Made by a program: the position numbers and the translations under genes. Positions 8,114-17,638 of a stretch of DNA of 54,031 nt are shown here, piece after piece. Source of the stretch: Lachnospiraceae bacterium (GTDB lineage Bacteria > Bacillota_A > Clostridia > Lachnospirales > Lachnospiraceae); NCBI GenBank assembly GCA_021770615.1, contig JAETQR010000027.1:1-54031 (forward strand). Direction: 5' to 3'. The first letter of the stretch is position 1; every line of letters begins with the position of its first letter. Below the pieces are notes generated by a model. That model saw nothing but the letters and a program-made list of their open reading frames with translations. It did not search any database and had not been told where the DNA came from.

Positions 8114-10373
8114 TACATCTCCTCTTTTCCTTTTTATAAATGATTTTTACCATATCATATTTTTTTACCCGTTTCCATGTTTTCCCCCCATTATGTCTCC
8201 TCATCTGTTCAAACAACTCCAGAACCCAGGCCTGGCAACTATCATATTCTGCCTGGCTGATACTTGTTCCATCATATCTCGCTTTATAAACCGACAAAAC
8301 ATATAAATGGATCCTCTGCCGGAACTCAGACGCACTGTCAGAATCCCCAAATATATAATATTTTAATATTGCCCGGTAAATGCCCTCTGTCAGCTTCTCA
8401 CTATCCGTATAATCCCACTCTATCCCGAGAATGCGCCAAAACTTTTTCAGATTGTCATTCATGTGCAAAAGCCTCTCGCTGAAATCCCCTTCGACAAGCC
8501 TGCGCTTCATCATGGCATACTGGCGTAAGCGGTATCCCACAAGAGCAATCAGCAGAATCAGATCGATCACAAGAAAACCAGCTACATATTTCAAGACAGT
8601 AGAAACATCATTCCGTCCGGAATTCTCTTCGCGGGAGAAAATACCGCTCTTTCCCGTTTTATCCCGGCCAGCCGGTACATTTTCATCCCCTTCCGCCGTC
8701 TCTTCTTCGTCAACTAATTCATCCTCTTCCTCCGTCTCCTCTTCTTCCTCATCCGGTTCTACTGCCTGATCTTCAGTAATCCCATCTTCTGCCTGATCTT
8801 CAGTAATCCCATCTTCTACCGGCTCCTCCTCCGGCACCATATCTACTGCTTCCGCATCACCATCCGTGGCATTTTCCCCCTCGGCAACCCGGTTCATCCG
8901 GGGAGTGACATCGATCGGGATCCACCCCTCTTCATCCACGTAAATTTCAACCCACGCATGAGCATTACTATCATATACACTCGTGATCTCATTTTGAGAA
9001 ATCCGGTTGCCGCTCACCATATACCCCTGAGCCAGTCTCGCCGGAACACCTGCTGTCCGTAAGATCATGATAGCCGCCGATGCAAAATGCGTACAATACC
9101 CTGTCCTCCTCTCAAATAAAAACTTCTCCACCTCATCCTCACCGTATAATACCTCTCCCGGATGGAGGGTATATTTATATCCCACTGAAAAATAATCCTT
9201 GACAAATTCGACAGCATCTCCGATCGTATCAAACTCGTCCATTCCCAGTATATAATTTTCAATCTCATCCTTTAGGTCCTCATCGACATACCTCGTCTCC
9301 GGCTCTACCTTTTCAAGATTTATCTTCTTCCACTTGCACTTTGCCTCCATCAAACGGTCATAATATTCATCTGACAGAGCATAGGGTACATAAATTCCCG
9401 GATCAAAAGCATTCTCTACGCGAATGCCCTCTCTCATAACAACGGCATTTTCATGACTGTCAAATTCATGCCTCATAAAATCTCCCTGCCACATATTATC
9501 CTCAAATGAATTTCCGATAAAACCACGCAAAAATAACGTCTCATAGTGAAAACCCTGATCTCTGTGGAGATAAAGTTCAACGGTTCCGGTATAAGTAATA
9601 TCCCCCGACATACTAAACTGTCCGAAATTTATCGTCTGTTTTTTCTTCTCTGGCGTTTTGTCCTTTTCCCGTTTTGCAACAGATGAATGATTGGAAATCA
9701 TAAACCTGTCCCGATACCCCCTCATAAAAAGGTCGACATCATTCCATGAAAATACCATAACAAACAACAGTCCGGCAATCACCGTACAGGAAGTGAGCAG
9801 AACCATTTTTTTTATATTTCCACCATGTCTTCCCATACCCAGAAAAATGATAAGCGCCGCACCATAGACAATAAAACACACCTCATAGGGCACACCGTCC
9901 GCTATGATCGATACGATAAAAAGAAGAAATGAAGGCAGCGCTGCAATCACAACAGGATATTTTTTCTCGTAAAAATAAAAACTCAATACTGTAACAAATG
10001 CTGTTAACTGACAGATTACAAGCCACACTACATCGCTGTCCGGTTCCCTCCATTTGCCAAGATCGATCCCATAAGAAAGACGGAGCTTCGACGATATTGT
10101 GTTCAGCATATCACAAATTCCGGGTTTTGTGATCGGATATAGAAGTATAAAAAAAACTCCCAGAATGACCATGGACACTCCCAGACTGATCAATTCACGT
10201 TGTTCCATCTCCCGGAAAAGATACCGGATCACATAATACAACGCACCCATGACAAAAACATGGATCACATATACAGCCTCATTGACCTCATAATAGTACA
10301 ATCCGCTGGACAGGCTTATACTGCCGCATATGATCAGTATAAACAACGGAATCATCTGTACTCTTTTGCTCAC
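8106..10373 (-). CDS. membrane-bound transglutaminase-like protein (TgpA type)
   Basis: 755 residues. Six or so hydrophobic segments fill 1-210, an external transglutaminase-like domain lies at about 350-495, an acidic linker at 500-570, and another membrane span at about 592-615 before a cytoplasmic tail. The catalytic triad is visible: C427 in RRTGYCTHFASAA, H472 in SNAHAWVE and D488 in WIPIDVTP. The start is GTG with GAGGGGG upstream. It is the third gene of a MoxR-DUF58-transglutaminase operon, a widespread set thought to work in the cell envelope; the substrate is unknown. The linker contains a recent 9-residue duplication. Confidence 0.87.
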   Translation of the reverse strand: MSKRVQMIPLFILIICGSISLSSGLYYYEVNEAVYVIHVFVMGALYYVIRYLFREMEQRELISLGVSMVILGVFFILLYPITKPGICDMLNTISSKLRLSYGIDLGKWREPDSDVVWLVICQLTAFVTVLSFYFYEKKYPVVIAALPSFLLFIVSIIADGVPYEVCFIVYGAALIIFLGMGRHGGNIKKMVLLTSCTVIAGLLFVMVFSWNDVDLFMRGYRDRFMISNHSSVAKREKDKTPEKKKQTINFGQFSMSGDITYTGTVELYLHRDQGFHYETLFLRGFIGNSFEDNMWQGDFMRHEFDSHENAVVMREGIRVENAFDPGIYVPYALSDEYYDRLMEAKCKWKKINLEKVEPETRYVDEDLKDEIENYILGMDEFDTIGDAVEFVKDYFSVGYKYTLHPGEVLYGEDEVEKFLFERRTGYCTHFASAAIMILRTAGVPARLAQGYMVSGNRISQNEITSVYDSNAHAWVEIYVDEEGWIPIDVTPRMNRVAEGENATDGDAEAVDMVPEEEPVEDGITEDQAEDGITEDQAVEPDEEEEETEEEDELVDEEETAEGDENVPAGRDKTGKSGIFSREENSGRNDVSTVLKYVAGFLVIDLILLIALVGYRLRQYAMMKRRLVEGDFSERLLHMNDNLKKFWRILGIEWDYTDSEKLTEGIYRAILKYYIFGDSDSASEFRQRIHLYVLSVYKARYDGTSISQAEYDSCQAWVLELFEQMRRHNGGKTWKRVKKYDMVKIIYKKEKRRCNG
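8764..8817 (-). repeat. exact 27-bp tandem duplication inside the transglutaminase gene
   Basis: Positions 8764-8790 and 8791-8817 are identical, giving two in-frame copies of the nonapeptide EDGITEDQA in the acidic linker. Exact identity with no silent changes points to a recent slippage event, and copy number may vary between strains. Confidence 0.9.
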
Positions 10374-10394
10374 GATCCATATCCCCCTCTTTTA

Positions 10395-11474
10395 TCACAC
10401 ATGCACCAACTGCAGCTTATCCGTCCTAAGCTTCTGGCGGATGATCTCATCCTCGACATCTTTTCTACCACTGTAGATCAAAATGCTGCCTGAAAGAAAT
10501 TCCCCCTCATACTGCATATTGTATATATCCTCTATATTTTTACCGGAGCCACTCATTCCCGCACAAAACAGATCCTGAAACAGATCATAGATATCATCAT
10601 CACCGGAAATCATCTTGCGTTTTACCGTTTCTGCCCTGAAATCCTTCCAGATCACATAAAAAATCTTACGAACCAGAACAAACTTCATCATCAGATAATA
10701 TAAGATTTCACTGACTGTCTCAATCTTATCCATATCCTTTTGATCCGAAACATCAATAAATACTGCGGTGTCACAGGCGATCGAAAAACCATAATCCTGA
10801 ACCATGAGCTGACTGTTTTTCGCAGTAAATTTCCAGTTTATATGACTTAATTTATCCCCGGGCTTATATGTCCGGATATCATACAGCTCTGTCGGATCGC
10901 TCCCGGGCTTCACTGCGGAAAAACGATCACTCTCCCCCTCATTTTCATCATACAATGTCTCCGGATGGATCGGATATTCCCTGTAATCCGGCATGATCAG
11001 AAACGAGCACCGGTCTCCCGGGAACACAGTAGAATACAACAGGGAAAAACCGTTAAGCACCCGGATCTTTTCTACCGTAACTTCATTGATCCCGCTATGC
11101 TGCGGCACATAATCAAACTCCATCTCTTCTTTTTCTGAAATCAGATACATCTTTCTCCGGATCCGGCTGATAACTGTGCCAGCTCCGTTTTTCACGGTGA
11201 CATATACAACTGCCACACATCCCTGATTGATCCCGGAACGGTTTTCTACCGTTATAAGAAATCTCGCCGGCTTATTTTTCTCCAATGTCAGCATGTCTGT
11301 ACTGATCGATGCCTTTACCGTCCTCTTTGCCAGAACAAACGTGATCATTGAATACCAGAGTGGCACAAGCGCCGCCATTGTAAGCACGATAAAAGCGCTC
11401 TGCTTGATATACATGATTGAAAATATGGTAAGTCCTGCAAAGGCCACAATATATATGATCCAGTTTTTTATCAT
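10395..11474 (-). CDS. DUF58 domain protein
   Basis: About 359 residues. Two closely spaced membrane segments lie in the first 50 residues, then a beta-rich region, then the DUF58/VWA-like block GSDPTELYDIRTYKPGDKLSHINW with a following FIDVSD segment. The family accompanies MoxR ATPases and membrane transglutaminases and may be a MoxR client. I prefer the ATG at 11474 because GAGGTG lies 4 nt upstream; the ATG 12 bp further out has no good site. It lies 22 bp before the transglutaminase start. Confidence 0.85.
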   Translation of the reverse strand: MIKNWIIYIVAFAGLTIFSIMYIKQSAFIVLTMAALVPLWYSMITFVLAKRTVKASISTDMLTLEKNKPARFLITVENRSGINQGCVAVVYVTVKNGAGTVISRIRRKMYLISEKEEMEFDYVPQHSGINEVTVEKIRVLNGFSLLYSTVFPGDRCSFLIMPDYREYPIHPETLYDENEGESDRFSAVKPGSDPTELYDIRTYKPGDKLSHINWKFTAKNSQLMVQDYGFSIACDTAVFIDVSDQKDMDKIETVSEILYYLMMKFVLVRKIFYVIWKDFRAETVKRKMISGDDDIYDLFQDLFCAGMSGSGKNIEDIYNMQYEGEFLSGSILIYSGRKDVEDEIIRQKLRTDKLQLVHV

Positions 11475-11496
11475 ATAACACCTCATTCCACAGGAC

Positions 11497-12447
11497 TTAC
11501 TTTATCTTAGCCTGTTTCAAAATATCTGCTATGATCGAATCCTTATCCTGTTTTTCTACTCTGGCTCTCGCCGTAAGATAAATACGATGACGCATGATAT
11601 ACGGAACCGCCTTGATTACATCCTCCGGAAATACACAATTTCTTTCATTCATAAAAGCAATCGACTTACTGAGTTCCATAAGTGCGATCGTTCCCCTCGG
11701 ACTGATCCCCAGAGACAAATGCTTATGTTCTCTCGTAGCTTCTGCGATGCGGACCATATAATCATAAATATCTTCATCAACATAAACTGCCTTTACTTCC
11801 TGCTGCATCGCAAGAAGTTCTTCCCGGCTCACGACCTGCACCACAGAATCGATCGGGTTGATGCCCTGCCGTTCCTTTAAAAGCATTATCTCATCGCTGT
11901 GGGCCGGATAACCAAGCGTAAGGCAGATCATAAACCGGTCTACCTGTGACTCGGGAAGCATTTGTGTTCCCACAGATCCCACCGGATTTTCTGTCGCCAT
12001 CACAACAAATGGTTTCGGTGCCGGCGTAGAAACTCCATCCACCGTCACTCTTTTCTCCTCCATCACTTCCAGAAGTGCTGACTGCGTTTTAGAGGAAGCC
12101 CGGTTGATCTCATCTGCCAGAAAAAGATTACAGAGTATAACCCCTCTCTGATATTCCCGGGAACCATCCGCCCTGATGATATTAAACCCTACCACATCCG
12201 ACGGCAGTACATCTGATGTAAACTGCATTCGGTTTGTTTCCATCTGCATCGCTTTTGAAAACGCCATCGCAAGGCTTGTCTTCCCAACTCCCGGTATGTC
12301 ATCAAGCAAAATATGCCCTTCTGCCAAAATGGCAGCCAGTATCATTTCCTTTTCGGCTGCCTTCCCTTTTATGACTTTTCCTACCTCATTTAAAACTTCT
12401 ATCAGCTTTTTCTGCATAACGTAATAATCCCCCGTGTATTCTATCAT
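11497..12447 (-). CDS. MoxR-family AAA+ ATPase
   Basis: 316 residues with Walker A GVGKTS at 53-58, Walker B FLADE ending at 113, then INRASSKTQSALLEVMEE and the sensor region MATENPVGS. MoxR ATPases are chaperone-like and act with VWA or DUF58 proteins, here encoded 23 bp downstream. An alternative ATG 30 bp inside (12417), preceded by GGGGGA, would remove only a non-conserved leader and may be the real start. It follows ung by 7 bp. Confidence 0.9.
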   Translation of the reverse strand: MIEYTGDYYVMQKKLIEVLNEVGKVIKGKAAEKEMILAAILAEGHILLDDIPGVGKTSLAMAFSKAMQMETNRMQFTSDVLPSDVVGFNIIRADGSREYQRGVILCNLFLADEINRASSKTQSALLEVMEEKRVTVDGVSTPAPKPFVVMATENPVGSVGTQMLPESQVDRFMICLTLGYPAHSDEIMLLKERQGINPIDSVVQVVSREELLAMQQEVKAVYVDEDIYDYMVRIAEATREHKHLSLGISPRGTIALMELSKSIAFMNERNCVFPEDVIKAVPYIMRHRIYLTARARVEKQDKDSIIADILKQAKIK

Positions 12448-12454
12448 TTACTTT

Positions 12455-13129
12455 TTACAGATCAGAAATCTGCCAATTTACCGGTGACTCTCCATTCTCC
12501 ACTAAAAAATCATTTGCCTTGCTAAACGGTTTGCTGCCAAAAAAACCCCGGTAAGCAGACAACGGACTTGGATGTGGCGCTTTCAGGATCAGATGCCTTG
12601 GATTATCTAACATCTTTTGCTTTTCCTGCGCCGGCCTCCCCCATAAAATAAATACTACCGGCCGTTCGATCTGATTTACCTTCCGGATGACAGCATCCGT
12701 AAATTCTTCCCATCCAACGCCCCGGTGGGACATCGGTTTATGTGCGCGGACAGTCAGAACTGTATTTAAAAGGAGAACCCCCTGCTCTGCCCATTCATTG
12801 AGATATCCATGGTTTGGAATACGACACCCCAGATCGTCATGAAGCTCCTGATAAATATTCACTAAGGATGGCGGAATATCCACACCGGGTTTTACAGAAA
12901 AACAAAGTCCATGCGCCTGCCCCGGATTGTGATAGGGATCCTGTCCTATGATAACCACCTTTACCTTATCAAAAGGCGTCAGATGAAAGGCATTAAAAAT
13001 ATCCCCCGCCTTGGGATAAACAGCCACACTGCTGTATTCCTGCTTTATGAAACAGAATAACTTCTTATAATATTCCTTTGTAAATTCTTCAGAAAGTGCC
13101 TTTTCCCATTCCCCGGTCAATCCAGCCAT
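12455..13129 (-). CDS. ung: uracil-DNA glycosylase
   Basis: 224 residues, the standard family-1 length. The water-activating loop GQDPYHNPGQAHGLCFSV, the VLLLNTVLTVRAHKPMSH segment and the leucine-loop motif HPSPLSAYRGFFGSKPFS are all present. It removes uracil from DNA to start base-excision repair. GGAGG precedes the ATG. It lies between hisF and moxR with small gaps, so it is probably transcribed from upstream. Confidence 0.97.
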   Translation of the reverse strand: MAGLTGEWEKALSEEFTKEYYKKLFCFIKQEYSSVAVYPKAGDIFNAFHLTPFDKVKVVIIGQDPYHNPGQAHGLCFSVKPGVDIPPSLVNIYQELHDDLGCRIPNHGYLNEWAEQGVLLLNTVLTVRAHKPMSHRGVGWEEFTDAVIRKVNQIERPVVFILWGRPAQEKQKMLDNPRHLILKAPHPSPLSAYRGFFGSKPFSKANDFLVENGESPVNWQISDL

Positions 13130-13154
13130 ACCGATTCCTCCATCTGTATCATTA

Positions 13155-13919
13155 TCAGGTGCAGCGGACGCTGATATCCCGCTCCGATAAATACTGTTTC
13201 AGATCCATGATCTTCATTTCATTAAAATGGAACAACGAAGCGGCCAACACCGCATCCGCTTTCCCTTCCGTCAATGCATCATAAAAATGCTGTTTTGTTC
13301 CTGCCCCTCCCGATGCGATGACCGGGATCGAAACATTTTCCGAAATCGTCTTTGTGAGCTCGATATCATATCCGTTTTTTGTTCCGTCACAATCCATACT
13401 CGTCAGAAGGATCTCTCCTGCACCGAGTTTTTCAACCTTCATAGCCCATTCCACAGCATCAATCCCCATGTCGATCCGTCCGCCATTTTTATAAATCGAC
13501 CAGCCATTTCCCTCTTCTCTTCGTTTGGCATCGATTGCGACTACGACACACTGGCTGCCAAACTTATCTGCCGCCCGGGACACAAGCTCCGGATCCTGTA
13601 TAGCCGCCGAGTTCACGGACACCTTATCTGCACCCTCTCTCAGTATCATGCGGAAGTCATCCAGAGTACGGATACCTCCCCCTACAGTAAAAGGGATAAA
13701 TACCGTTTCCGCAACCTTCCTCACCATATTTACACGGATCTCCCTGGCGTCACTGGAAGCTGTGATATCAAGAAAAACAAGCTCATCCGCCCCTTCTTTG
13801 TCATAGGCCGCTGCCACTGACACGGGATCTCCGGCATCCACCAGATTCACAAAATTGATTCCCTTTACCACACGGCCTTCCTTCACATCCAGACATGGGA
13901 TGATTCGCTTTGTAAACAT
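13155..13919 (-). CDS. hisF: imidazole glycerol phosphate synthase, cyclase subunit
   Basis: A 254-residue TIM-barrel subunit that joins PRFAR with the ammonia made by HisH to give imidazole glycerol phosphate and AICAR in histidine biosynthesis. The N-terminal [16 protein letters not shown], the [13 protein letters not shown] loop and [10 protein letters not shown] are hallmark segments. The ATG at 13919 gives the normal family length; the longer frame to 13970 adds 17 unrelated residues. It lies 59 bp after hisH. The other his genes are not in the window. Confidence 0.96.
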   Translation of the reverse strand: MFTKRIIPCLDVKEGRVVKGINFVNLVDAGDPVSVAAAYDKEGADELVFLDITASSDAREIRVNMVRKVAETVFIPFTVGGGIRTLDDFRMILREGADKVSVNSAAIQDPELVSRAADKFGSQCVVVAIDAKRREEGNGWSIYKNGGRIDMGIDAVEWAMKVEKLGAGEILLTSMDCDGTKNGYDIELTKTISENVSIPVIASGGAGTKQHFYDALTEGKADAVLAASLFHFNEMKIMDLKQYLSERDISVRCT

Positions 13920-13978
13920 TTTCCTGTCACCAGTCCTTTCCCATCCGTGATCACACCGAAAGCGCCCCACTTCAAAAC

Positions 13979-14584
13979 CTACAGATCAATAAAATTCTTC
14001 AATATCTTCAGTCCCACTTCTCCGCTCTTCTCCGGATGAAACTGTGTGGCAAACACATTTCCACGTTCTGCCGCTGCATGGATCTTGACGATATATTCCG
14101 TCGTCGCAGCCACATCCTCCGGACATTCTGCCTCCAGATAATACGAGTGGACAAAATACACATACGCACCATCTCCGATCCCTTTTAACAGACGGGAGGA
14201 AGGCGATACCTGTATCGAATTCCACCCCATATGGGGAATCTTATATCCTTCTCTGGCAGGAATCTTCACAATCTTTCCCGGAAGAAGGGAAAGCCCCCCA
14301 ACGCCCGGGCTCTCCTCGCTGCTCTCAAAAAAGAGTTGAAGCCCCAGACAGATTCCAAGTAATGGCGTCCCTTTCTCTGCGATCGTGCGCAGGATACCGG
14401 GCAGGCCATACTGATGCATTTTTTCCATCGCATCTCCAAATGCACCCACTCCGGGTACGATCACCTTTTCTGCACCGAGAAGAACCTCCGTGTCTCTCGT
14501 CACAACCGGCTCCTGTCCCAGATACTGCAATGCCTTCTCCACACTTTTTATATTTCCGGCATCATAATCCACAATCGCTATCAT
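13979..14584 (-). CDS. hisH: imidazole glycerol phosphate synthase, glutaminase subunit
   Basis: 201 residues with the class-I glutaminase triad: the cysteine in [12 protein letters not shown], and the histidine and glutamate in [19 protein letters not shown] marks the oxyanion side. It supplies ammonia to HisF. GGAGG lies 6 nt before the ATG. It follows the 518-residue membrane protein gene by 19 bp, an unusual partner for a histidine gene. Confidence 0.96.
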   Translation of the reverse strand: MIAIVDYDAGNIKSVEKALQYLGQEPVVTRDTEVLLGAEKVIVPGVGAFGDAMEKMHQYGLPGILRTIAEKGTPLLGICLGLQLFFESSEESPGVGGLSLLPGKIVKIPAREGYKIPHMGWNSIQVSPSSRLLKGIGDGAYVYFVHSYYLEAECPEDVAATTEYIVKIHAAAERGNVFATQFHPEKSGEVGLKILKNFIDL

Positions 14585-14603
14585 CTATATCCTCCACACT
14601 GCG

Positions 14604-16160
14604 TTAATTGCTTCCTGCAATCTGCTGTAATCTCGCTGTATATTCTCCCTGATCCGCAATCGACAGAATCGTTCTCGCCTCATCTTCACTGAGCCCAAAC
14701 TCCCCTGACAACTTTTCCGTGATCTGTCTGCTCAGCTTATCATATGCTGTTCCAATATCAAGACTCTGTGCCTCAGAGCGATTGATATCATAATATCTCA
14801 CGCCTTTTATAAGCGAATCCAAAGCCTCAAGCCGCATGCTCATCGAATTATAATTCTCATAAGAATTCAACTCTTTCTGCATCTGGGAACAAATCCGTAT
14901 CCTCCGGTACAGCGTCTCATCATCCTCTCTCAGATTCACACTATTGATGGCGTCATAAGCAAGAATATATTCCTCATTGGCAAAGTAATTCTCAGCATCG
15001 CTTAAAGCACCTCTCCGCTCAAGCAGCCGCGAGCCAAAGATCGTCGCAAGACCGATCGTTATAAAAAAGATCGCTACGATCGTCGCTCCTACCGGATTTA
15101 TTTTGCCTTCTACTTCTTTTGCAGCCTCGGCATTCTGCTCTGCTTTCAGACGTTTCTTCTCTTCCTTCTTTTCTGCCTTCTTGGCAGCAAGCTCTGCCTT
15201 CTGCTGTTTCTTCCTCTCTTTTGCCTCCTGTGCAAACTGTGCCTTTTCCTCTTTGGTGGCCTCCGCCTGCTTTTTCTTCTCTGCCTTCTTTGCTGCTTTT
15301 TTCTCCTTTAGCCGCTCTTCTGCCTGACGTGCTCTTTCTTCTTCATCCGCTGTCGTATCGGTAATGATATTTCCAAATATCCTCTTGAAAAATCCCGGCC
15401 CTTTCTTTTTCCCCGCCAGGTTTCCCCCAGCAGCAGGCTCTGCGACTGGAACAGAGGAAACACCTTCCTCCGGATCGTCCATAAGATCTGCCATATCTCC
15501 AATGGAGAAAATATCTTCCTGCTCTTCTCCCACTTGCTCATTTTCACTGTAACCGACTGCTGAAAGTGCATCCTGGAAAATATCATCTACTGCCACAGAG
15601 CCCTCTGAGACAGATACCTCCTCCGAAGGCTCGCTCTCTGTCCCGGCATCGGATTCCTCAGGCAGACTATCAATAGATATGGGTTCTTCCTGGGCAGGCT
15701 CTTCTCCAAACATCTCTGGCACTTCCGATTCCTCTGGCATCGTCTCTGCCTCTTCCGGCATTTCCATCTCCTGTTCTACCCCGGAAAAAGAATCTTCTGC
15801 CGCTTCCTCTTCACCGGTTTCGGGAAGCGTATCCGAGAGAAGATCAAACAGTTGATCCATATCTTCACCGGTATCCTCCTGCACCTCCTCTTCCATATCC
15901 GGCAGGTCGTTAAGAATCGACATTGCATCAGCCAGATCTGCATCACCAACATCTCCCGGCTCACCATCATCCATGTCCGGTAAACTGTTCAGTATATCCA
16001 TCGCTTCCTGCAACGATGCATCTTCCGTAGACATATTCTCATCACTCATCCCGCTTTTCGCCCCCTCAATATTTTTTTCCGGTTGTTTTGAAGTATCTTC
16101 CCAATCCGGGGCAACCGTGTTCAAAAGCTGATCAAGATATGTTTCTCCCTCTTTCGCCAT
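14604..16160 (-). CDS. bitopic protein with acidic N-terminus and Lys/Ala/Glu coiled coil (unknown function)
   Basis: 518 residues. The first ~240 are strongly acidic and contain two copies of a DAM-ILN-LPDM motif. A Lys/Glu/Ala-rich, probably coiled-coil stretch follows (about 280-350), then one membrane span (PVGATIVAIFFITIGLATIF, near 355-378). An external helical domain of about 140 residues ends the protein. There is no signal peptide, so the acidic part is cytoplasmic. The ATG at 16160 has AAGGAGAG upstream; the frame extends 48 bp further without support. It lies just after a terminator and next to cheV, so a scaffold or envelope role is possible. I do not recognise a family. Confidence 0.75.
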   Translation of the reverse strand: MAKEGETYLDQLLNTVAPDWEDTSKQPEKNIEGAKSGMSDENMSTEDASLQEAMDILNSLPDMDDGEPGDVGDADLADAMSILNDLPDMEEEVQEDTGEDMDQLFDLLSDTLPETGEEEAAEDSFSGVEQEMEMPEEAETMPEESEVPEMFGEEPAQEEPISIDSLPEESDAGTESEPSEEVSVSEGSVAVDDIFQDALSAVGYSENEQVGEEQEDIFSIGDMADLMDDPEEGVSSVPVAEPAAGGNLAGKKKGPGFFKRIFGNIITDTTADEEERARQAEERLKEKKAAKKAEKKKQAEATKEEKAQFAQEAKERKKQQKAELAAKKAEKKEEKKRLKAEQNAEAAKEVEGKINPVGATIVAIFFITIGLATIFGSRLLERRGALSDAENYFANEEYILAYDAINSVNLREDDETLYRRIRICSQMQKELNSYENYNSMSMRLEALDSLIKGVRYYDINRSEAQSLDIGTAYDKLSRQITEKLSGEFGLSEDEARTILSIADQGEYTARLQQIAGSN

Positions 16161-16175
16161 AACCGTTCTCTCCTT

Positions 16176-16212
16176 AAAAAAGTTGCGTCCGGCAGTCAGC
16201 AAACGCAACTTT
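16176..16212 (-). terminator. intrinsic terminator after cheV
   Basis: A perfect 9-bp stem (16179-16187 with 16204-16212) has a 16-nt loop and is followed on the minus strand by TTTTTT. It ends only about 15 bp before the start of the next gene, so that gene is read by readthrough or from a promoter within cheV. Confidence 0.8.
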
Positions 16213-16233
16213 CTATTCTATTTCAAAAATCTC

Positions 16234-17154
16234 TTAATTCACCAGTACATCCAGTTGTCTCACCAGCTTGCCAATCTCGGGCTTAGACAACTGTGCATCT
16301 ACACCAAGCGCCTCCCCTTTCCGTTTCATTTCCTCATTTACAAGAGATGAGAAAATGACAACAGGAAGTCCTTCAAATCTGGAATCTGTCTTAATCAGTT
16401 TGGTAAGATGATGTCCATCCATCTGTGGCATCTCAATATCCGTTATGACGCACGCAATATCCTGCCCCACTTTTCCCCCTTCACTGAACATGCGATCCAG
16501 AATCGCCCATGCTTCCTGACCATTTGTCGTCGGTATGAGATGCGTATACCCTGCACGGGTAAGGCATTTTTTAAGCATCTCAAGAAGAAGCGGCGAATCC
16601 TCAGCAAGAAGGATCGGGCAATCATGCCGGGAACGCTCTCCCATCTCATCGACTTCTGACAGTTTAAGCCCTGTCTCCGGATTGATCTCCGATACGATCT
16701 TTTCAAAATCCAGTACAATGATGATCCTTCCATCCACTTTTGCAATACCGGTAGCGACTCCTTTGCTTGAAGAGCCGATCGTAGAATCGGGCTTGGTCAC
16801 ATCCTTCCATGAAACACGATGGATCCCCACTACTTTCTGCACATGAAAAGCCGTATGAAGCCTGTTGAAGTTCGTAATTATGTACATATCACCAGAAGTA
16901 TCCTCTGACGAAGGCATCCCGAGCGCCCTGGCCAGGTCAATGACTGTGATCAGCATATCACGCGGCATAAATATTCCCTCAATATACTCATGGGCATTCG
17001 GAACCGGCGTAGGTCTTTGAAATGGACAAAGTTCCCGGATCTTAGCTACATTGATCCCGTAGTGCTCTCCTCCCACGATAAACTCAAGTAACTCAAGTTC
17101 ATTCGTTCCACTTTCCAATAAGATTCCCGTATCGTTTGACATTTCAGCTGACAA
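16234..17154 (-). CDS. cheV: chemotaxis coupling protein CheV (CheW-receiver fusion)
   Basis: 306 residues. A CheW-like coupling domain (about 20-160) includes LLEFIVGGEHYGINVAKIREL, and a receiver domain (about 178-305) has D239 in VITDIEMPQMDGHHL as the phosphoacceptor. CheV couples chemoreceptors to CheA and aids adaptation, which implies a motile or chemosensory cell. The start is TTG at 17154: AAGGAGG lies 8 nt upstream, while the first ATG would be 20 nt away. A hairpin terminator follows the stop. Confidence 0.92.
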   Translation of the reverse strand: MSAEMSNDTGILLESGTNELELLEFIVGGEHYGINVAKIRELCPFQRPTPVPNAHEYIEGIFMPRDMLITVIDLARALGMPSSEDTSGDMYIITNFNRLHTAFHVQKVVGIHRVSWKDVTKPDSTIGSSSKGVATGIAKVDGRIIIVLDFEKIVSEINPETGLKLSEVDEMGERSRHDCPILLAEDSPLLLEMLKKCLTRAGYTHLIPTTNGQEAWAILDRMFSEGGKVGQDIACVITDIEMPQMDGHHLTKLIKTDSRFEGLPVVIFSSLVNEEMKRKGEALGVDAQLSKPEIGKLVRQLDVLVN

Positions 17155-17178
17155 TTTAATCTCCTCCTTTTATATCAA

Positions 17179-17574
17179 TCACTGTAGATCATCCAAATTT
17201 TCATAATCAGAATACTCAGAGGCATCAAGCCCCATTGTATGAACCGTTCTCATTTTTCTCCGCTCTATCTCAGAAGTCTGCAGAATATATTCCTTCACCT
17301 CAGAGGCATTTCGTATATGCGTAAGCATCAACTTTGCATCTGTGACATCACTGGAATAACAGACAACTGTACCAAGTCCGAATATCCTTTCGATCAGGCT
17401 CCGGATCAGTTTCACATCCTGGACTTTATACATCAGCGTATCGTCTTCTACTGTACGAAGGAGTCCTTTTTTAATATTGATCTTCCGTTCTGTCACCGTA
17501 TAGGTTGTAAAAGAAAGCGGCAGACCGAAAAACAAACTGCGCTTTTTTTCCCTGTACTCCTCTTTAAATTCCAT
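17179..17574 (-). CDS. PH-like domain protein
   Basis: 131 residues with the look of a bacterial PH (bPH2/YdbS-like) domain: TYTVTERKINIKKGLLRTVEDDTLMYKVQDVKLIRSL, then a GLGTVVCYSSD strand and a VKEYI helix. No membrane segment is present. The ATG at 17574 follows AAGGAGG; the longer frame is not supported. It lies upstream of cheV with a 24-bp gap and may be co-transcribed. The function is unknown. Confidence 0.65.
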   Translation of the reverse strand: MEFKEEYREKKRSLFFGLPLSFTTYTVTERKINIKKGLLRTVEDDTLMYKVQDVKLIRSLIERIFGLGTVVCYSSDVTDAKLMLTHIRNASEVKEYILQTSEIERRKMRTVHTMGLDASEYSDYENLDDLQ

Positions 17575-17638
17575 AATCCTCCTTTTTGCACATAAAAATG
17601 CATGTTCATAGATAGTTCCCGCCAAAAACTTCTCCCAT

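Noticed and set aside
8431..8769. Ser-rich plus-strand frame opposite the acidic linker
   Set aside because: It is the antisense of Glu-rich codons in the transglutaminase gene.
13227..13820. 197-codon plus-strand open frame across hisF
   Set aside because: It is antisense to a certain gene and encodes no recognisable protein.
15103..15364. Phe/Ser-rich plus-strand frames opposite the Lys-rich coiled coil
   Set aside because: They are the complement of AAG/GAA-rich codons and are not genes.
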